Translations under genes and position numbers: made by a program
The notes under the pieces: generated by a model
The model's input: only the letters and a program-made list of their open reading frames with translations
Databases searched by the model: none
Told to the model about the DNA's origin: nothing
In this document: one piece after another, positions 33,048 through 45,300 of the stretch
Position numbering within the stretch: the stretch's first letter is position 1
Layout of the letters: each line of letters starts with the position of its first letter
Source of the DNA: Oscarella lobularis
Lineage: Eukaryota; Porifera; Homoscleromorpha; Homosclerophorida; Oscarellidae
NCBI RefSeq assembly: GCF_947507565.1
Contig: NC_089183.1
Span: forward strand, 2,170,001 to 2,234,000
DNA: 64,000 nt
Direction: 5' to 3'

Positions 33048-34800
33048 CTAAACGCCAACGTTCAATACCAGGCTCCTGTCTACAACAGCGCACTCAACGG
33101 CGTTGCGAAAATTCGAAGAAAGCCAATCACTCTCCTTCCACTCTTTCACTCGTCCGTCGTCATCCTGAGACACTACCAACAATACCAGCTCGCCGTCCGT
33201 CAAGCTCCTACCCAGAAGAAACAGTCGTTTGCAATCTGAATCGGCAGCAAGTCCATAAGTGCGCTTTAGCCAAAACGAATGAGACCAGTCGTCATCAACG
33301 GAGGAACGCTCGCTGCGATCGTCGAAAAAGACCTGTAGACGTCCATTGGAAAAAATGTAGAGGCGGTCACCGATCGAGCCGTAGAAGATCGAAGACGAGT
33401 CAATAATCGACTTGACGTGATTCTCGGGACGAAAATCGAGCCAACGATTCTCCGACGGATCGTACGTCATATGCCCGAATTTCCCACTGGACATCTCGCG
33501 TCCAATCGCGAAAATCTTACCGGCAAGCGAAGACAAAATATAGCCGTTTTCAAGACGACGTTCGCCGCCGCCGGGAGACGCGACGGGCGTCCACGTTCCC
33601 GTCGTCGGATCGAACGCTTCGCACATCATTTCGTCGTGAGCGAGACTCATGCCGTAGATGCGATTAGCGCAACAAACTATTTCGTCTCGACTCCTCGGCG
33701 TCGACATGGACGCCACGTCGTCGATCCAACGCCGTCGTTCGGGATCGTATCGTTCGACGACGGCGAGACAAGTCGACTTGAAATCGTCTTCGCCATCAAA
33801 GTCAATGGTGCGACCGCCGAGAGCGTACGCCACGCCAAACGACGTCACGATTCGCGGTTCGCATCGTCGCACTTCTAGGGACGGAAACGACGTCCACGTG
33901 TCGTCGTAAGCATCGTACGTTTGAGCTCTGCTAACGAATTCGTATTTATCCGTGTCTTCGTTACATATCCGGCCTCCGCCGGCGACGAGAAGAACGCCTT
34001 CGCATCCCACTCGACGTTGGCATGACGACGATGACGACGACGAGTCTTCGTAGTCGAGATTCGAAAGAATGTTGAGGGACGACGTCTCGTTTGAATAATC
34101 AATTAGCGGTAGACGAATGACTTTTGTTGCGAGATTTTCGACGTGATGTCGACGAGACGTTTCGTCGTGTTTGATCCACTGGTGAAGAATGCCAACGACA
34201 TCATTTTCGACTCGCACGCCAAGTTCGTCGTGACTCAAAAGCCGGGCCACGTGGTCGACGGAGAGAAGACGAAAGTCGTCGCTGTCCACTAATTTCATTA
34301 TATTCACAGCGGAAATTCGATCGCAAAGTCGACGTAATGTCGAGTCGTCGTATTGATGAGCAAATATGGCGGAACTTAGACAATTTGACGTATTGACGTG
34401 ACGTTTGATCCAGTCGCTGCACATCTGCAGAAGACGATCGAACTGTAGATAGTGAGCCCCTTCGTAAAGGCATTGGACGTCGTGGAGAGTCGCACCATAG
34501 ATGGTCGCACGACATTCGATTTTTCCCTTGTAAGCGTACTCGATTAGATCCTTCAGAACGGCGTCTTCGATGTTACTAATGGTTATTTCGGGCTTTCGAC
34601 TCTCTAGAAACTTTCCTTCGAACATCGCACGGAAGTAGGGGCTCGCGGAGGCGAGCATTATTCGGTGCGCTGGATATCGTTGGCCTTCTTTGCCGACGAT
34701 GAGGACGTCGCATAGGTAATTTGACAGTCGAAAGGAGTCGTATTGCTCTCGTGCAAAGGATGAGTAGCTTTTCGCTTCGAATGAGATCGTTCTTCCATTT
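33048..34800 (-). CDS. BTB-BACK-kelch (KLHL-type) protein
   Basis: Long intact minus-strand frame ending at 33048. From the N-terminus: BTB motif LCDVLIVGKEGQRYPAHRIM, LASASPYFRAMF, YAYKGKIE and LLQMCSDWIKRHV; the BACK domain (AIFAHQYDDSTLRRLC, LSVDHVARLLSHDEL, GILHQWIKHD); then kelch blades (GVLLVAGGG, VAYALGGR, IYGMSL, GKIFAIG, DRLYIFSNG). Members usually recruit substrates to CUL3 ligases. The usual start is unclear: the frame stays open upstream to ~35078 through a Lys/Ser-rich leader, so the N-terminal boundary is approximate. A run of seven Ser separates BACK and kelch parts. No intron is needed. Confidence 0.85.
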
Positions 34801-34861
34801 TCGTCGAAGCGACGTTCGGGGTTTGAGCGACTGTAGCCACCCGTATAATCGCGGTTCTCTT

Positions 34862-35078
34862 GCCGTGCGCGAGTCGACTTCTGCTTTTGTTTCGAGGCGG
34901 ATTTCGACGTCGCCGTAGCGGCTTGCGAGATAGTCGTCGGTCCATTTGGTGAATGCCGGTGAGTGGGTTGCTGCCGAGCGAAAGATGAGTGGCGTACGTG
35001 CCCGTGCGAACGTAGTCGTTCCAGAACGTTTTGGGGACTACGGGCGTCGTCGCTTCGTCGATCGGAACGTCGATGGGA
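34862..35078 (-). pseudogene. JmjC-type oxygenase N-terminal fragment in an alternate frame
   Basis: On the minus strand the sequence after an acceptor near 35079 gives PKTFWNDYVR, then, one base out of frame, TPLIFRSAATHSPAFTKW, TDDYLASRYGDVEIRLE and KAEVD. This is the style of the segment preceding the Fe-binding core of JmjC hydroxylases. The core itself (HxD...H) is not present. The same DNA is also open in the BTB-kelch frame. Similarity is from memory and moderate. Confidence 0.4.
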
Positions 35079-35899
35079 AGCAGCTAGCTAGAAAAACGAG
35101 GGAAAACTGCACGAGTAAGCCCGGCATGATAGAGATTGCGTACACTTCGCCTCAGACGTCACTAATGCTATGGATCCAATACGTGCAGATAAAAACAGTG
35201 CTAAATGGGCTCTATGTGACTGACTAGTGTTCGAACGAAATGAAGGGTGAAATTGATTTCGTCCTTTATCGCTGCTGTATTCCAAGAGCGAATTAATCGT
35301 GCTTGATCGGAACGTCTTTTTAGAGTGTCGGCTTTTTACGTGAATTTCCGTAGCCTAAGAAAAGACACTGACAGATGAAGCGCAGACTGATTGCCGATTC
35401 AATGCTACCTTTGACTCTTGACGTCCCCAAAGTGTCTGAACACTCTCTAGCTTCCTCGCGGCTAACACAAACTTCATGGTCTTCAAATGTACGTACATTT
35501 TCCTCTTGCTTCTTCGATAATAATCAAGAAGGTAGCCTTCTGGAAGTTCCGGCGAGATCAGGCAGTTTCCAAGGACCCTCACCTTGCTGCAATATGCACA
35601 CGATGCACACCGAAGAGATCAGAACAAGTTACCCAGTTTTTAGGCGAGAGAAGTAGCCACATAGTTTTGAGGCGACAGAAACAAGCCGCACAGTTTTGAG
35701 GCGAGACCAAGGTGGGCAACTTTGACGTCTTCTTCGTTTCACAAGGCATCTACAAAGTTACACCAAGAAATACATACCATATTCAGGTCTGGTTTGCTTT
35801 TTCATTTCTAGATACCTGCTTGCGTAAAGACTGTCAATGCGATCAATTTCTATAAGCCAATCGTTGCAATAGACGGTGTCGCAACACCGGGACCATTTG
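35079..35899. other. No supported gene
   Basis: Short ORFs only. Three imperfect copies of 'agttttgaggcgaga' lie at about 35634-35705. An open minus-strand stretch at 35490-35370 (EDHEVCVSREEARECSDT) ends at a stop and is unidentified. Confidence 0.4.
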
Positions 35900-36800
35900 A
35901 CGTGAAAGACAACAGCGCCTTCGTTCATACAATCCAGAGCCAAAACATTGTTATTCGTAGAACCGAGGAAGACGACTCCCAAGTCCGCCTTGAGCGACGA
36001 CACGATTCCCCGCCGACGCGTCGTCGCCAAAAGACGTCCCCGTCGCTTGCACGCAGAGCCACGACGTCGCCACTGCTCGTTCCAACTCATACATAATCTA
36101 CGTCAACAACAAGCGGCGACGAAACAATCTCGCCCTCGTGAACGCGCCAAACTTTTCGTCCAGTCAACAACCGAACAGCGACGACGTCCCCGCCACTAGT
36201 ACCGAAGAAACCGACGCTAGAATTAGCGTCAAGCTAGAGCTACGGACGAATCGACGGAGTCGATCGTGACCCGTCTCGTACGTAGCTTCGGCTGCCAACG
36301 CGTAGACAGCCCCGTCTTGAGCGCCAACGACGATATATCGTTTCTCGTCCTCGACGAAACGCGACGACGACCAAACGTCGGTGCCGATCGCTCGCGAGCA
36401 ATTCACGGAACCGTCTTGTCGTCGCAGAGCAAAAATCGACGCCGACGAACCTTCGTCCATCGTGCCGACAAAGACGGCGTCGTCACTTACGGCGGCCGAA
36501 GACCAGATTTCCGCTCCGCCGAGATCGACGGAATATACGAGACTGCCGTCGGTGACGGAAAGAGCGTGGAAGCGACCGTCCAACGAACCCCAATAAAGAG
36601 TCCTGTCGTCGAGACGAGGCGACGCCGTGACTCCGTCGCCCGTTCAGAACTGACGACACACGTCGAACCGATCGAGATCGCTGGTCGTGCGAAAATTTCC
36701 ACAAAACCGCACCGTCGACGGCACTCAAGGCGTACATGAAACCGTCATTGGAGCCAATAAAAACTATAGATTCACCGTCGGCAATAGCAACGTTTTGACT
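35900..36800 (-). pseudogene. PQQ-type beta-propeller fragment, frame-broken
   Basis: Minus strand, reading several frames: VFIGSNDGFMYALSAVDGAV and LWKF, then LYWGSLDGRFHALSVTDG, VFVGTMDEG, YIVVGAQDGAVYALAAE, then VGTSSGDVVALRASDG followed one frame away by VVFLGSTNNNVLALD. These are successive PQQ/WD-like blades (as in quinoprotein dehydrogenase-like propellers). At least two single-base shifts and stops separate the blades, so it is unlikely to be translated whole. Confidence 0.65.
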
Positions 36801-36879
36801 CCCTTCGTTATCTTCGACACGTTCCTTTCGGCTTGTCGGGGCGACAGCGAAGTCGCGCTTCGGCGTTGTCGCCGTCGCA

Positions 36880-37009
36880 GTCAATCGCGTGGATGAGAAG
36901 CAGGTCGACGTAGTCGATGCGAAGATCGGTTAGTGATTGAGCGAACGATTTCATGGTCGATTCGTAGCCCAAGTGACGTGACGAACCGAAACGGATTTTG
37001 AAAAAGGAA
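36880..37009 (-). pseudogene. Aldo-keto reductase exon fragment
   Basis: A minus-strand stretch gives FKIRFGSSRHLGYE and STMKSFAQSLTDLRIDYVDL then LLIHAIDC, the characteristic AKR segment around the (alpha/beta)8 strand ending LLIH. Only one exon-size piece is present, directly followed by the PQQ fragment. Catalytic Asp/Tyr/Lys segments are not found. Confidence 0.6.
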
Positions 37010-37432
37010 CTTTCACAAGTCGCGTGAGGTAAACTGCTTCACTTTTTCGTACCTGTCCTGCTTTCGCACTCTTTCTTGTTGCTTGTTTGCTCGCTTGCTT
37101 CAGGAGAAAAAATAGGCTGTGATAGGGCTGAATCAGTAGAATAGAAATAGGAAAATTTTAGACAATCTACAGTATGCATACAGTATCAATAAAGAGTCTC
37201 TCACTGTGCTGTCCACGAATTAAAGATGACGACGGCAAGGTCAAGTTCCATGCAAAAAAACACTGCCTGTTATCAATATATAGTAAGCAACGCAAGCAAC
37301 GGGGGGAGAAAACCCAACCATTTCGTAGATGTTATGTAGGCAAATCAGAATCATCGTTGCCAACAACAACTGGACGCAACTCTAGCGGATAAAACTTAAA
37401 ACTCACGTTCTGGACGCCACTCTGCGACGCAA

Positions 37433-39452
37433 TTACTCCTCGTTCAGCTTCTCCACCTCGTCGACGTCGTCGGTGCGCAGCTCCCTAATCTTCTTTCCGA
37501 AATGATCCTACATTTTTTTCAGGTGTGCGCTCGAACGCGTGCCGTCGACGAAATTGATCGCCAAGCCCGACTTGCCGAACCGGCCCGTTCGACCGATTCG
37601 ATGCAGATAAGTTTCAAAGTCGGGCCGACAATAGATGTCCACCGGGATGTCAAAATTGACGACGACCGTCACCTGCTCGACGTCGATGCCGCGCGCGCAG
37701 ACGTTCGTCGTGATGAGCAGCGTCTCTTTGCCATCGCGAAAACGACGGAGGATCGTCGCACGATCTTCGAGGGTCAACTCGCCGGTGAGAAGAGCGACGG
37801 CGTGCCCGTCCTTTTTCATTCTCTCGCACAAGGCGGAGGCCGACTTTCTAGTCTAGAATTAAAGAAAAACAAAAAAAACTGACGCATTCGCTTTCTATAG
37901 CCTATCTAAGGTACGCCGGAAGCAAAGGGAAGTCCATGTCTAGCTTCCAATGTGGGGACGCGTTATAGGTACGTAAACGATTTATCGGTCATTTTTTCCT
38001 TACGTAGCAGAAAACAATTGCCTGGCCTATCGTAACGACTCCGTAGATGTTAGACAAGGCCAAGAATTTTTCCTCTTCGCTCTGACAGACGGTATAATAT
38101 TGCCGAATGTTGTCGAGCGTCTCGTCTTCTCTCTTTAGACGAATTATGATGGGGTCGGGTATGATTCTCTTTGCAAACGACATCACTTCGTCGCTGTACG
38201 TTGCCGAGAAAAGCATCATCTGGCAGTCAGGCTTCAACAGTCTGCGCGAGAGAGAAACCGTCTCGAATCTTAGAGAATTTTTTTGTTTCGGCTTTTTACT
38301 TTTGAATTCGAACAGAGTGATCTTGAAAATTTTGCACGTTGATAATGATGTCGGCTTCGTCTAGGACAAAAACTCGAATTCTCCTCGGATCCAGACACCG
38401 TCGCCTCGTCAGAAAATCGAGAACGGTTCCCGGCGTTCCGACAACTATTTGCTGGGCTATCGTCTGCCCCTTTTCAGCTAAAAACCAACCTATTGCTTAA
38501 CAGTCAGTCAAGGAAGCGATGTTTATTTACGTTTATTTCCTCTGATTGCAAGCATAATCTTAATTTCAGGTATAAATCTGGCCATTTCGGAGATGACATC
38601 TCCAGTCTGCACAGCCAATTCGTAAGTGGGCGATAAGATCAGGACCTAAAAGAGGATCAAATTCCTACTAACAAGTCGCCTTCTCCATGAAACATTTACT
38701 TGAGGCCACTCATTCGTCTTGTCGACTCGATTAAGAAGCGCCAAAACAAATGCCGCTGTTTTGCCTGTGCCAGACTGAGATTGAGCGATCATATTACATG
38801 GACTGCACAGAAACGAAAAAAGAAAAAAAAAAGCTTTAGAAGGAAGAACGAGTCCGAGATAAGAACTCACGGATCGGCCATCAAGGCAGGTAGAGCCGTC
38901 TCCTGAATCTTCGACGGCGTATTGAATCCCATTCCGTAGATACCGTCGAGAAGTTCCCTCGAGGTCCTCGAAAAGAAAAAAAACGCCTTACACACGCCAA
39001 CTGAGGAAAAAAACACCATTTATCACAGTCTAAGCTGTTCGAAGGATTTGACGCTGTAGAGAGGCGAATTGGGATCCTTCTGTTGGACTTCAACCGACAC
39101 TTTCGCCTTCACCAATCCGTCGTGCAACACTTTATTCAAAAGAGACGCTTCGGCGGCAGTCGTCGGCTTGTCTAAGAATATATAGCCTGATGTCTTTGTT
39201 ATTGTCCACTCTAGAGTTGGCAGTCCTTCGACCTCCTTCTTCTTCTCCCTCTGGGCCTGAATCGCCTTCGTCGCACCAATCGCCGGCGCTCGGTTGAGCC
39301 GACGGCGCCGCCTCTCCCGTCTGAGGCGCCGTTCTGGGAGCTCGGGACCCCGCCGCGCGTCGAAGGCGAATTGAGAGGAGTTTGTGACTTACACCGGCGG
39401 CAAGACTCTTTTCCTGATCGTCGTCTGCTTTGGACCAACCCGAAGAAGCCAT
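37433..39452 (-). CDS. DDX19: DDX19/DBP5-like DEAD-box RNA helicase, copy 1 (early stop near C-terminus)
   Basis: ATP-dependent helicase that remodels mRNPs at the nuclear pore in known family members. Seen in order on the minus strand: [20 protein letters not shown] and donor, a charged exon ([18 protein letters not shown]), [32 protein letters not shown], motif [41 protein letters not shown] in [14 protein letters not shown] in [23 protein letters not shown] and [14 protein letters not shown] at 37508-37510 replaces the GAG codon present in copy 2, removing the last 25 residues ([10 protein letters not shown]...). Introns are short and in phase. The helicase core is complete, so a slightly shortened protein may function. 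Confidence 0.85.
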
Positions 39453-39479
39453 TTTACTCGTGGCGCACGTGGTGAGGAA

Positions 39480-39870
39480 AAAACGAGAGGTGGAATCGGG
39501 TTAATATTTATGATGCAAACGTCATCCAAAGCGTGCGCTACAGGTAATTTTCCCTGAATTTAAAACTACGTGTATCTTTGCCATTCATCGTTCGACGCAT
39601 CGCACGCACATATTCCGAGTCCTAATTTTGCCGCACAAGTAAAAAAGAATCGTCCAACGAGCGGTCAAAATTACAGTACAGAGTAATCAATACCAATGCA
39701 TCCGGCATGAAGAAAGTCCGGTATACTGTAATTTCTGATCGCTCGTTCGATGTATCGTTCGACGATCTTTTCACTTGTGCGGGACTCGGAACGGTGCGCG
39801 CAATGCATTAGAAGCTCCATGGCAAAGGTTCGTGTACTTGTGTGACGCTCGGATTAGTCCGTACGCACGC
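39480..39870. repeat. Palindromic element in the DDX19 5' flank (copy 1)
   Basis: From about 39617 to 39790 two arms run 'ccgagtc...gcacaagt.aaaa..atcgtc.aacg' and 'agcg.tca.aaattacagta' in inverted order around a short centre. The paralog at 59600-59840 has the same arms with about 52 extra central bases. MITE-like; may contain or replace promoter sequence of the helicase gene. Confidence 0.65.
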
Positions 39871-39980
39871 TTGGATGACGTGAGGATCATAAATGTTAAC
39901 CCGATTCCATCTCGCGATAAAACGCGATTCAAAAAACACGCCCCTTCTTTTTTGGAACAAAAGATACATGCATTTATAAT

Positions 39981-40072
39981 ATAAGCAGATGCATCCCTAA
40001 GAAACAAAGATTAGGGGCCAAGTTCTCTAATATAGGCAGATGCATCCCTCAGAATCAAAGATAAGGGGCCCA
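39981..40072. repeat. Direct repeat, two ~40-bp units
   Basis: 'gcagatgcatccctaagaaa' and 'ggcagatgcatccctcagaa', each followed by '.caaagat.aggggcc', lie about 50 bp apart. The second overlaps the end of the KIF21 relic. Confidence 0.7.
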
Positions 40073-41190
40073 TGCAGCTCGCTTTTCGCTAGTCTCTCGC
40101 CTTGCTCGTCGATTGTTCTTTGAGCCGTTTTGAGACGAAGTCTCAGTCTGAGAAATAGAACAATAATATTTATTATAATTACTTGAATTCTTATCTGCTT
40201 TGAGTAGAGCGTTCTCGTGAAAAAGATCGTTAATGCCGCCTTCTCCGTCAATTCGCAGTGTTCTCTTCAGATACACTGAAGATTAGCGGCCCGCTAAGCT
40301 AAAGCCTAAAGCCGTTAAGGCCGCTAAGCTTTAAGCTGAAGGCCGCTAACCTTCTCCTCTAACCTTAAACCTTGATTCCGGCACCTACTGCTGACTGAAA
40401 GCGTGGGTTTTCGGCGCTCAAAAGAATCAAAACCCCACTGCTGCAGAATCGGCTAAGTTCAGTAGTAACCAACAATTTACTTATGTTAGCAATAGGAGGT
40501 CCCGAAAGCAAAGAGTTTGATTTTTCCTTGGCCGTGGTTGGGGACGTGCGAAGAATCGTAGAATTAACGTATTAGCATAGTTTTTCAAAATTTTTTTTAG
40601 CAAATAATGATGAAATATACTTTTACTAGAAACAACGCCTTATCCCAGAATAACCACGCACCCAAAATTTTCGCGGCTGCTAACCTTTCTTTTCACTCTG
40701 GGGAGAACTCTGAATTCGCTTTCCCTGATAACGAAAAATCCAAAATTAATTAATAATCTAGACTCGTGTGTATTTTGACCTGTCTGAACTCATCGAGTTC
40801 AATCGTGAGTCTCTGTATCTCCTTTCTCAATTGACAAAACACCTGCGACGATTTATCCTGATTCAAGACAACCTAAATTTAAAAAATAAATAAATAATCT
40901 GAACTACTAATTTTTAATTTAATTGCACCCCTACCTTGTTCCTAATATTTCGCGCTTGATTAGCGTAATTAAAGTGTTCAAGGTCTCTATGAAATCGCGA
41001 TCACATGGACAAATACAGGCGATCATGCGAGTGCGACTGTTTCCTCCCACAGAGTCTTGTAGGAGACGAGTCAACTTGGAGTCTCTGTAGGGACATAGGA
41101 CGCCTTCCGGGTTTCATCTCCAAACGCCCTTATCTACTTCCGAGTATGAAGTCAACGCGAACAGAAAGTAATTACATTCAACAAAGCAAG
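40050..41190 (-). pseudogene. KIF21-type kinesin fragment, frame-shifted
   Basis: Minus strand, first piece (41150-40935): [12 protein letters not shown], then one base away [18 protein letters not shown] and [20 protein letters not shown], then one base away [12 protein letters not shown] and a donor. Second piece (about 40876-40783): SSQVFCQLRKEIQRLTIELD. Third: GEGGINDLFHENALLK, a ~30-bp intron, and LRLRLKTAQRTIDEQGERL. These are the end of a kinesin motor and the neck/first coil of the KIF21/KIF4 group, in the right order. Two 1-nt deletions break the motor. Upstream and downstream parts are missing. Confidence 0.75.
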
Positions 41191-41876
41191 CTGAAAAAAA
41201 TATTAATCATTTAATTATTTTGTATCTGGGTTCTTACTAAGCCACAGTTGATTGGTGTCCCTTCCTTGGCTCTGTCTCCCGTCGCCCCCGTTCTCTTGAG
41301 TCGTTCCGAACCCGCCAGTCGACGAAGTAAAATTTCGACGTCAGGTTCTTGAGATCGTCGTCCGCTTCCGGGACATCATCATTATCACATTCAAGTTTTC
41401 CGTGAACCAAATATAAGTGTGCACACTTCAAACAATACATTTCCGACCACAGGATATACGCGGTCTGCTTCTCTTCGGCAAAAGAAACAGCGATGAGTAC
41501 CTCGGATCAGCTTCTTAGGCGAGGAGAGAACGTAACATACAAAAATTTCGTTTACCGAATACAAACTGTCGGCCACATGAAAGACCATAATCGGTAAGTA
41601 AGTACTACTGGAAGGTTTAGCATAGCCATTATTGTCTCCTAGATGGTATTGTTTCGATTGGTCTAACGATGAAGATGCAGTCCTACATATGTATGTATAG
41701 AAGGTAATAATTAATGAGGCTATTTTGGAAGGCGATTGCCTTCCGTTTGATGTTTCAAGCCTGACTGAAGTATCGGCCTTAAGTGTTGATTGTGCCGCAG
41801 CACGAAATCTTTCACTAGCAAGTATGGACGCATAACACGAGTTCAAATAGGTCGAATGCAGAGGGACGGTCATTAT
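41191..41876. other. Unrecognised; one 160-codon minus-strand ORF
   Basis: The frame at 41391-41873 contains ILASERFRAAAQSTLKADTS and later Cys-rich codons. It looks partly exon-like but reads through what could be introns. No family recognised. Confidence 0.2.
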
Positions 41877-42000
41877 CGCGATCTGACGGTGAACAACCCA
41901 CTCTCAACGTCACGTAAATTGACGTAATACATTGTGCCGTCCGTCAGAGTGAGTCCAGTTATCTCTCCAGTCGCTGCATGACGACACAAAGTGCAGGTAA
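41877..42000 (-). pseudogene. Duplicated scrap of the ESGI-repeat gene
   Basis: Minus strand reads TGEITGLTLTDGT and YYVNLRDVESGLFTVRS, matching TGEITGLTLTHGTTYYVTLR of the large gene (DNA at 48190-48275). Short duplicate at the gene's 3' side. Confidence 0.75.
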
Positions 42001-42037
42001 AGAGAAGTAGCGACTTCTAACCGTGAACGTAGTGTGA

Positions 42038-42066
42038 CCACGAATTGTAGACTCTACAATTCGTGG
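42038..42066. repeat. Perfect 13-bp hairpin with 3-nt loop
   Basis: CCACGAATTGTAG, ACT, then CTACAATTCGTGG. Lies ~330 bp beyond the visible 3' limit of the ESGI-repeat gene. No run of T follows; role unknown. Confidence 0.85.
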
Positions 42067-42392
42067 TGTGACTAGATGTTGGGCTGACGAAACCACAAGG
42101 ACGAATGAATCTTTACGTAACGCACTCTAAAACAATATCGGACAATGTTCTAGTTATGACATCATCGAGAACGCATACTTCCGTAACCTCTCGAACTATC
42201 AGAAGGCGCCAATTCTAGCGTTTGATGTTGCTTAGTAACGCGCTTTCAACAACATTGACGTGCGCAGTTTGAGAAAGACAAGACAGATTTGCACACAGAC
42301 ACTCACTCAAACGGAACAAAAAGAGATATCGCCTAAATAACTAGAGTGTGAGGGAGTGAGAGCGAGTGAGCGACTGTTACGAGAGATTGTCC

Positions 42393-45300
42393 CTACGCAC
42401 CGAACGACACGCAACCAGATGGAAGATCACCACCTCGTTTGAATATCTGCACACCATCCGACACGGCGTTGCTCTTACCTCCTGCTTCATTTTGAGCTCG
42501 AATTGTCACGAACACCAAACTGCCGCTTTCTCCAGGGTCTACGTCCATGCTCATCGTCTGATTGAGCCCAATCCACGTGAACGGTATGACGTCGTCCGAA
42601 CCGATGCTTTTCCCGATGCCCCATTCGTAAAATGCAATACCCGACTCTCTGTCGTAGAAATCGAACCACGACGATACAATGGGCTCGTCGGAGTATTGAC
42701 AGTCGTAATCGAACTCTCTGCCTTCAATCACATGTCCAGCTACAGGCGATGTCATGTCCACGGTCACGCCATCCGACGTAGATACGGACGACAAACCAGC
42801 TCCGTTCGTTCCATACACTGAACAATAGTAGATGCGTTTGTCTTCCAGGATTAAGTTGGAGAATTGCCATTCCGCAGAATTGATGCTTTCGGTCTTTACG
42901 TGCACGTCGCATAAACCAGCTGACGATCCCAAGCAAACGCTGTACTCCGTCACACCGCTCTCGGCGTCAATGAAACTGTCCCAGCTACAGTCGACGAATG
43001 ATGTCTCGCTCTGATACATCTTGTCTTGCTTTCCCTTTCCATCGTACACGTTTCCACTAACGGGAGATGTCGTGTCGATTAGAATTCCGTCCGAAGATAT
43101 AACTGTGCGATATCCAGCTGCGTTGTAACACGAGACAGTCGAATAGTAAGTCATTCCCGGTGACATCGTACAGTGAGTGCACGATCCCTCGGTGCTGAGT
43201 CCGACTGATTGAGGACGCATGAGTTGACTTCCTCCCGGTGCCGTGCCGACGTACCAAAGACAGTCGACGATCTTTGTTTCGTTATCAGTCATTCTGCCCC
43301 ACGAGGCGGAATAGCCTTCGATAGACAGTTGGAAATCTAAATCGTAATTTTCCACGCCGTCGTAGATATACGATGCGACCGGTGCCGTCGTGTCGTGCAT
43401 AACCCAAGCCGATCGACGGTACGTGTCCAGCTTGGCTTTGTTTCTGGCTCGAACGATGACTTGATATTCAATTTGCGTTGTCAAGTTGAGCGATGCTGAG
43501 AACGACGTAACTTGCCCAACGTCTTCGTTGAAGACGGAGTCTCCTTTTTGGTTGATCAAAGTCAAATGATACGATGCGATGCCGCTTTCGTCGTCATGGA
43601 AATCCGTCAAGAATCCAGCAACTGCTGTCATTCCACTCTCTACTCCAGTAATACTGAACGAAACACTTCCACCCGATGGCGGTGTTCCGTCTACGGTAAA
43701 TCCATCAGATTTCGGCGTAGAGAACTTTTCGGAGTAACACGTCAAAATAGTCAAGTATGACGATCCGTGAGTCCACGTGTCTACACTGACGGAGATGGTT
43801 CCTGCCCCGTTTGAGGCGACGTCTCTTTCCCATACGCTCTCCAAAGACGTTTGTAGTGCAATGGAAACTGTACACCGATCTACAGCGCTTTCCGGATCAT
43901 AGAATCCATTCCATGACGCCGTGAATGTTGCATTGATTGCTTAAAAATCTTCGTCCACAACGTCGCCAGATACAGGCGGAGTTAGATCAATAAGTACAGG
44001 TGACGACTGAACGTCGATGTACGTCGCGAAATTGTCCAACGAAGCGTGAATACTGACGTGGTAGTACGACCCCTGTATCATGACGCAGTCACTACACGTA
44101 GCGTTTCTCTCCGTCCCAACAGCTGTGTAACGAAGTATCTGAGCGCCACCTGGAACAGATCCTATGCTGTAACGATACTCGTAGCCGAGTTCCGATGATC
44201 TGGCGTTCATCTCATTCTTCCAATCCCAAGACACTCCAATAGACGTTTCGCTATAGTTAACTGTAACGTCGCAACAGTCGCCTTCACTCAGAACATTACT
44301 AGGCGACGGAAAGGTGAACACCTCTGCTGTTGCAGCTGAAAAGAGTCCAACAAGATTGATTGCTCGTGCTGAAACCGACATTGAGCTTTCATAAAGATTG
44401 TGGGCGGATATAAAGGTATAGAATGATCCCATTTGCGGCTGCACGAATACAGTGTCTGACGAATTCGATGTTGACGGTAAAAGAATGATCTCCATGGACT
44501 CAATCGCCGATTGAGGATCTTGATAATCTTTCCATTCCATAGTAAACGACGAGTCGTCGAATTCCACCAGTGAAATAGATCCGGACTTAGGTGGAGATGC
44601 GTCGATACTTCGACGTGCCGATGATGCCGTCAAATCGGCCATGTTGCTGCAGTTCACGTATACATTCACCTTATCTGTCATGGCATATCCACTAATATCA
44701 AAGTCGACTGTCTGTTGTTCGAATCCCACCAATTGGTGTTCAATGGACCATCCTGTTTGAGCCATTGCTATCATTGAACACCCGGGAGGACCGCTATCTG
44801 GATCGCTGGCTCCACTCCAACGTGCTCTTAGAATGTCGTTTGAAATTCATGTCAGAGATGTTATAGAACCTGAATCTGGATCTGTCAAGTCGACGACAAA
44901 CCCGTCTGACGATGCTACGCTTTTCAGTCCAGCTCCATTCGTAGCTTCGACTGTGATGATGTATTTGCTTCCGGGAATAAATGAGCACGAGTCACACTCG
45001 GCGCTTGTGCTCACAGTCACGTCACTAGCAGCAAGAACCTGGCACCCGTCCACGTTCGTTCCGATTGACCATCTGTAGCTGACTATAGAGCTTTCATCGT
45101 CAGTGAAACCAGTCCAGCGCGAACCGATGCCTCTAGCGCTATACCACCAGTCGATATCAGCGCCAGAGATTCCGTCGAATACAATACCTGCTCGAGGTGG
45201 AGATAGGTCAATTACGAGTCCTTCTGAAGACGCTACGGATGACAGTCCTGCACGATTGAATGCTCTCACCGTTACAACGTAAGTAGTGTTCGCTGTTAGA

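Larger units (their letters stand above)
37170..39870. repeat. Segmental duplication containing DDX19 copy 1
   Basis: Collinear with 52760-59880 once the 4.4-kb transposon there is removed. Both 3' flanks share 'cactgcctgttat.aatatat', and both 5' flanks share 'gggactcgga' and 'gcgcaatgcattagaagctc'. Fixes the size of the duplicated block at about 2.7 kb. Confidence 0.85.

Noticed and set aside
33417-33909. Plus-strand ORFs of 83-153 codons
   Set aside because: Antisense to the clear BTB-BACK-kelch gene.
36266-36739. Plus-strand 157-codon ORF
   Set aside because: Antisense to the PQQ propeller relic; Arg-rich shadow.
41391-41873. 160-codon minus-strand ORF as a gene
   Set aside because: Kept only as an unidentified stretch: no family, no leader, and it seems to read through intron-like sequence.
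44833-45078. Plus-strand ORFs across the giant repeat gene (also 48469-48882, 42366-42821)
   Set aside because: Antisense shadows of a strongly patterned minus-strand protein.
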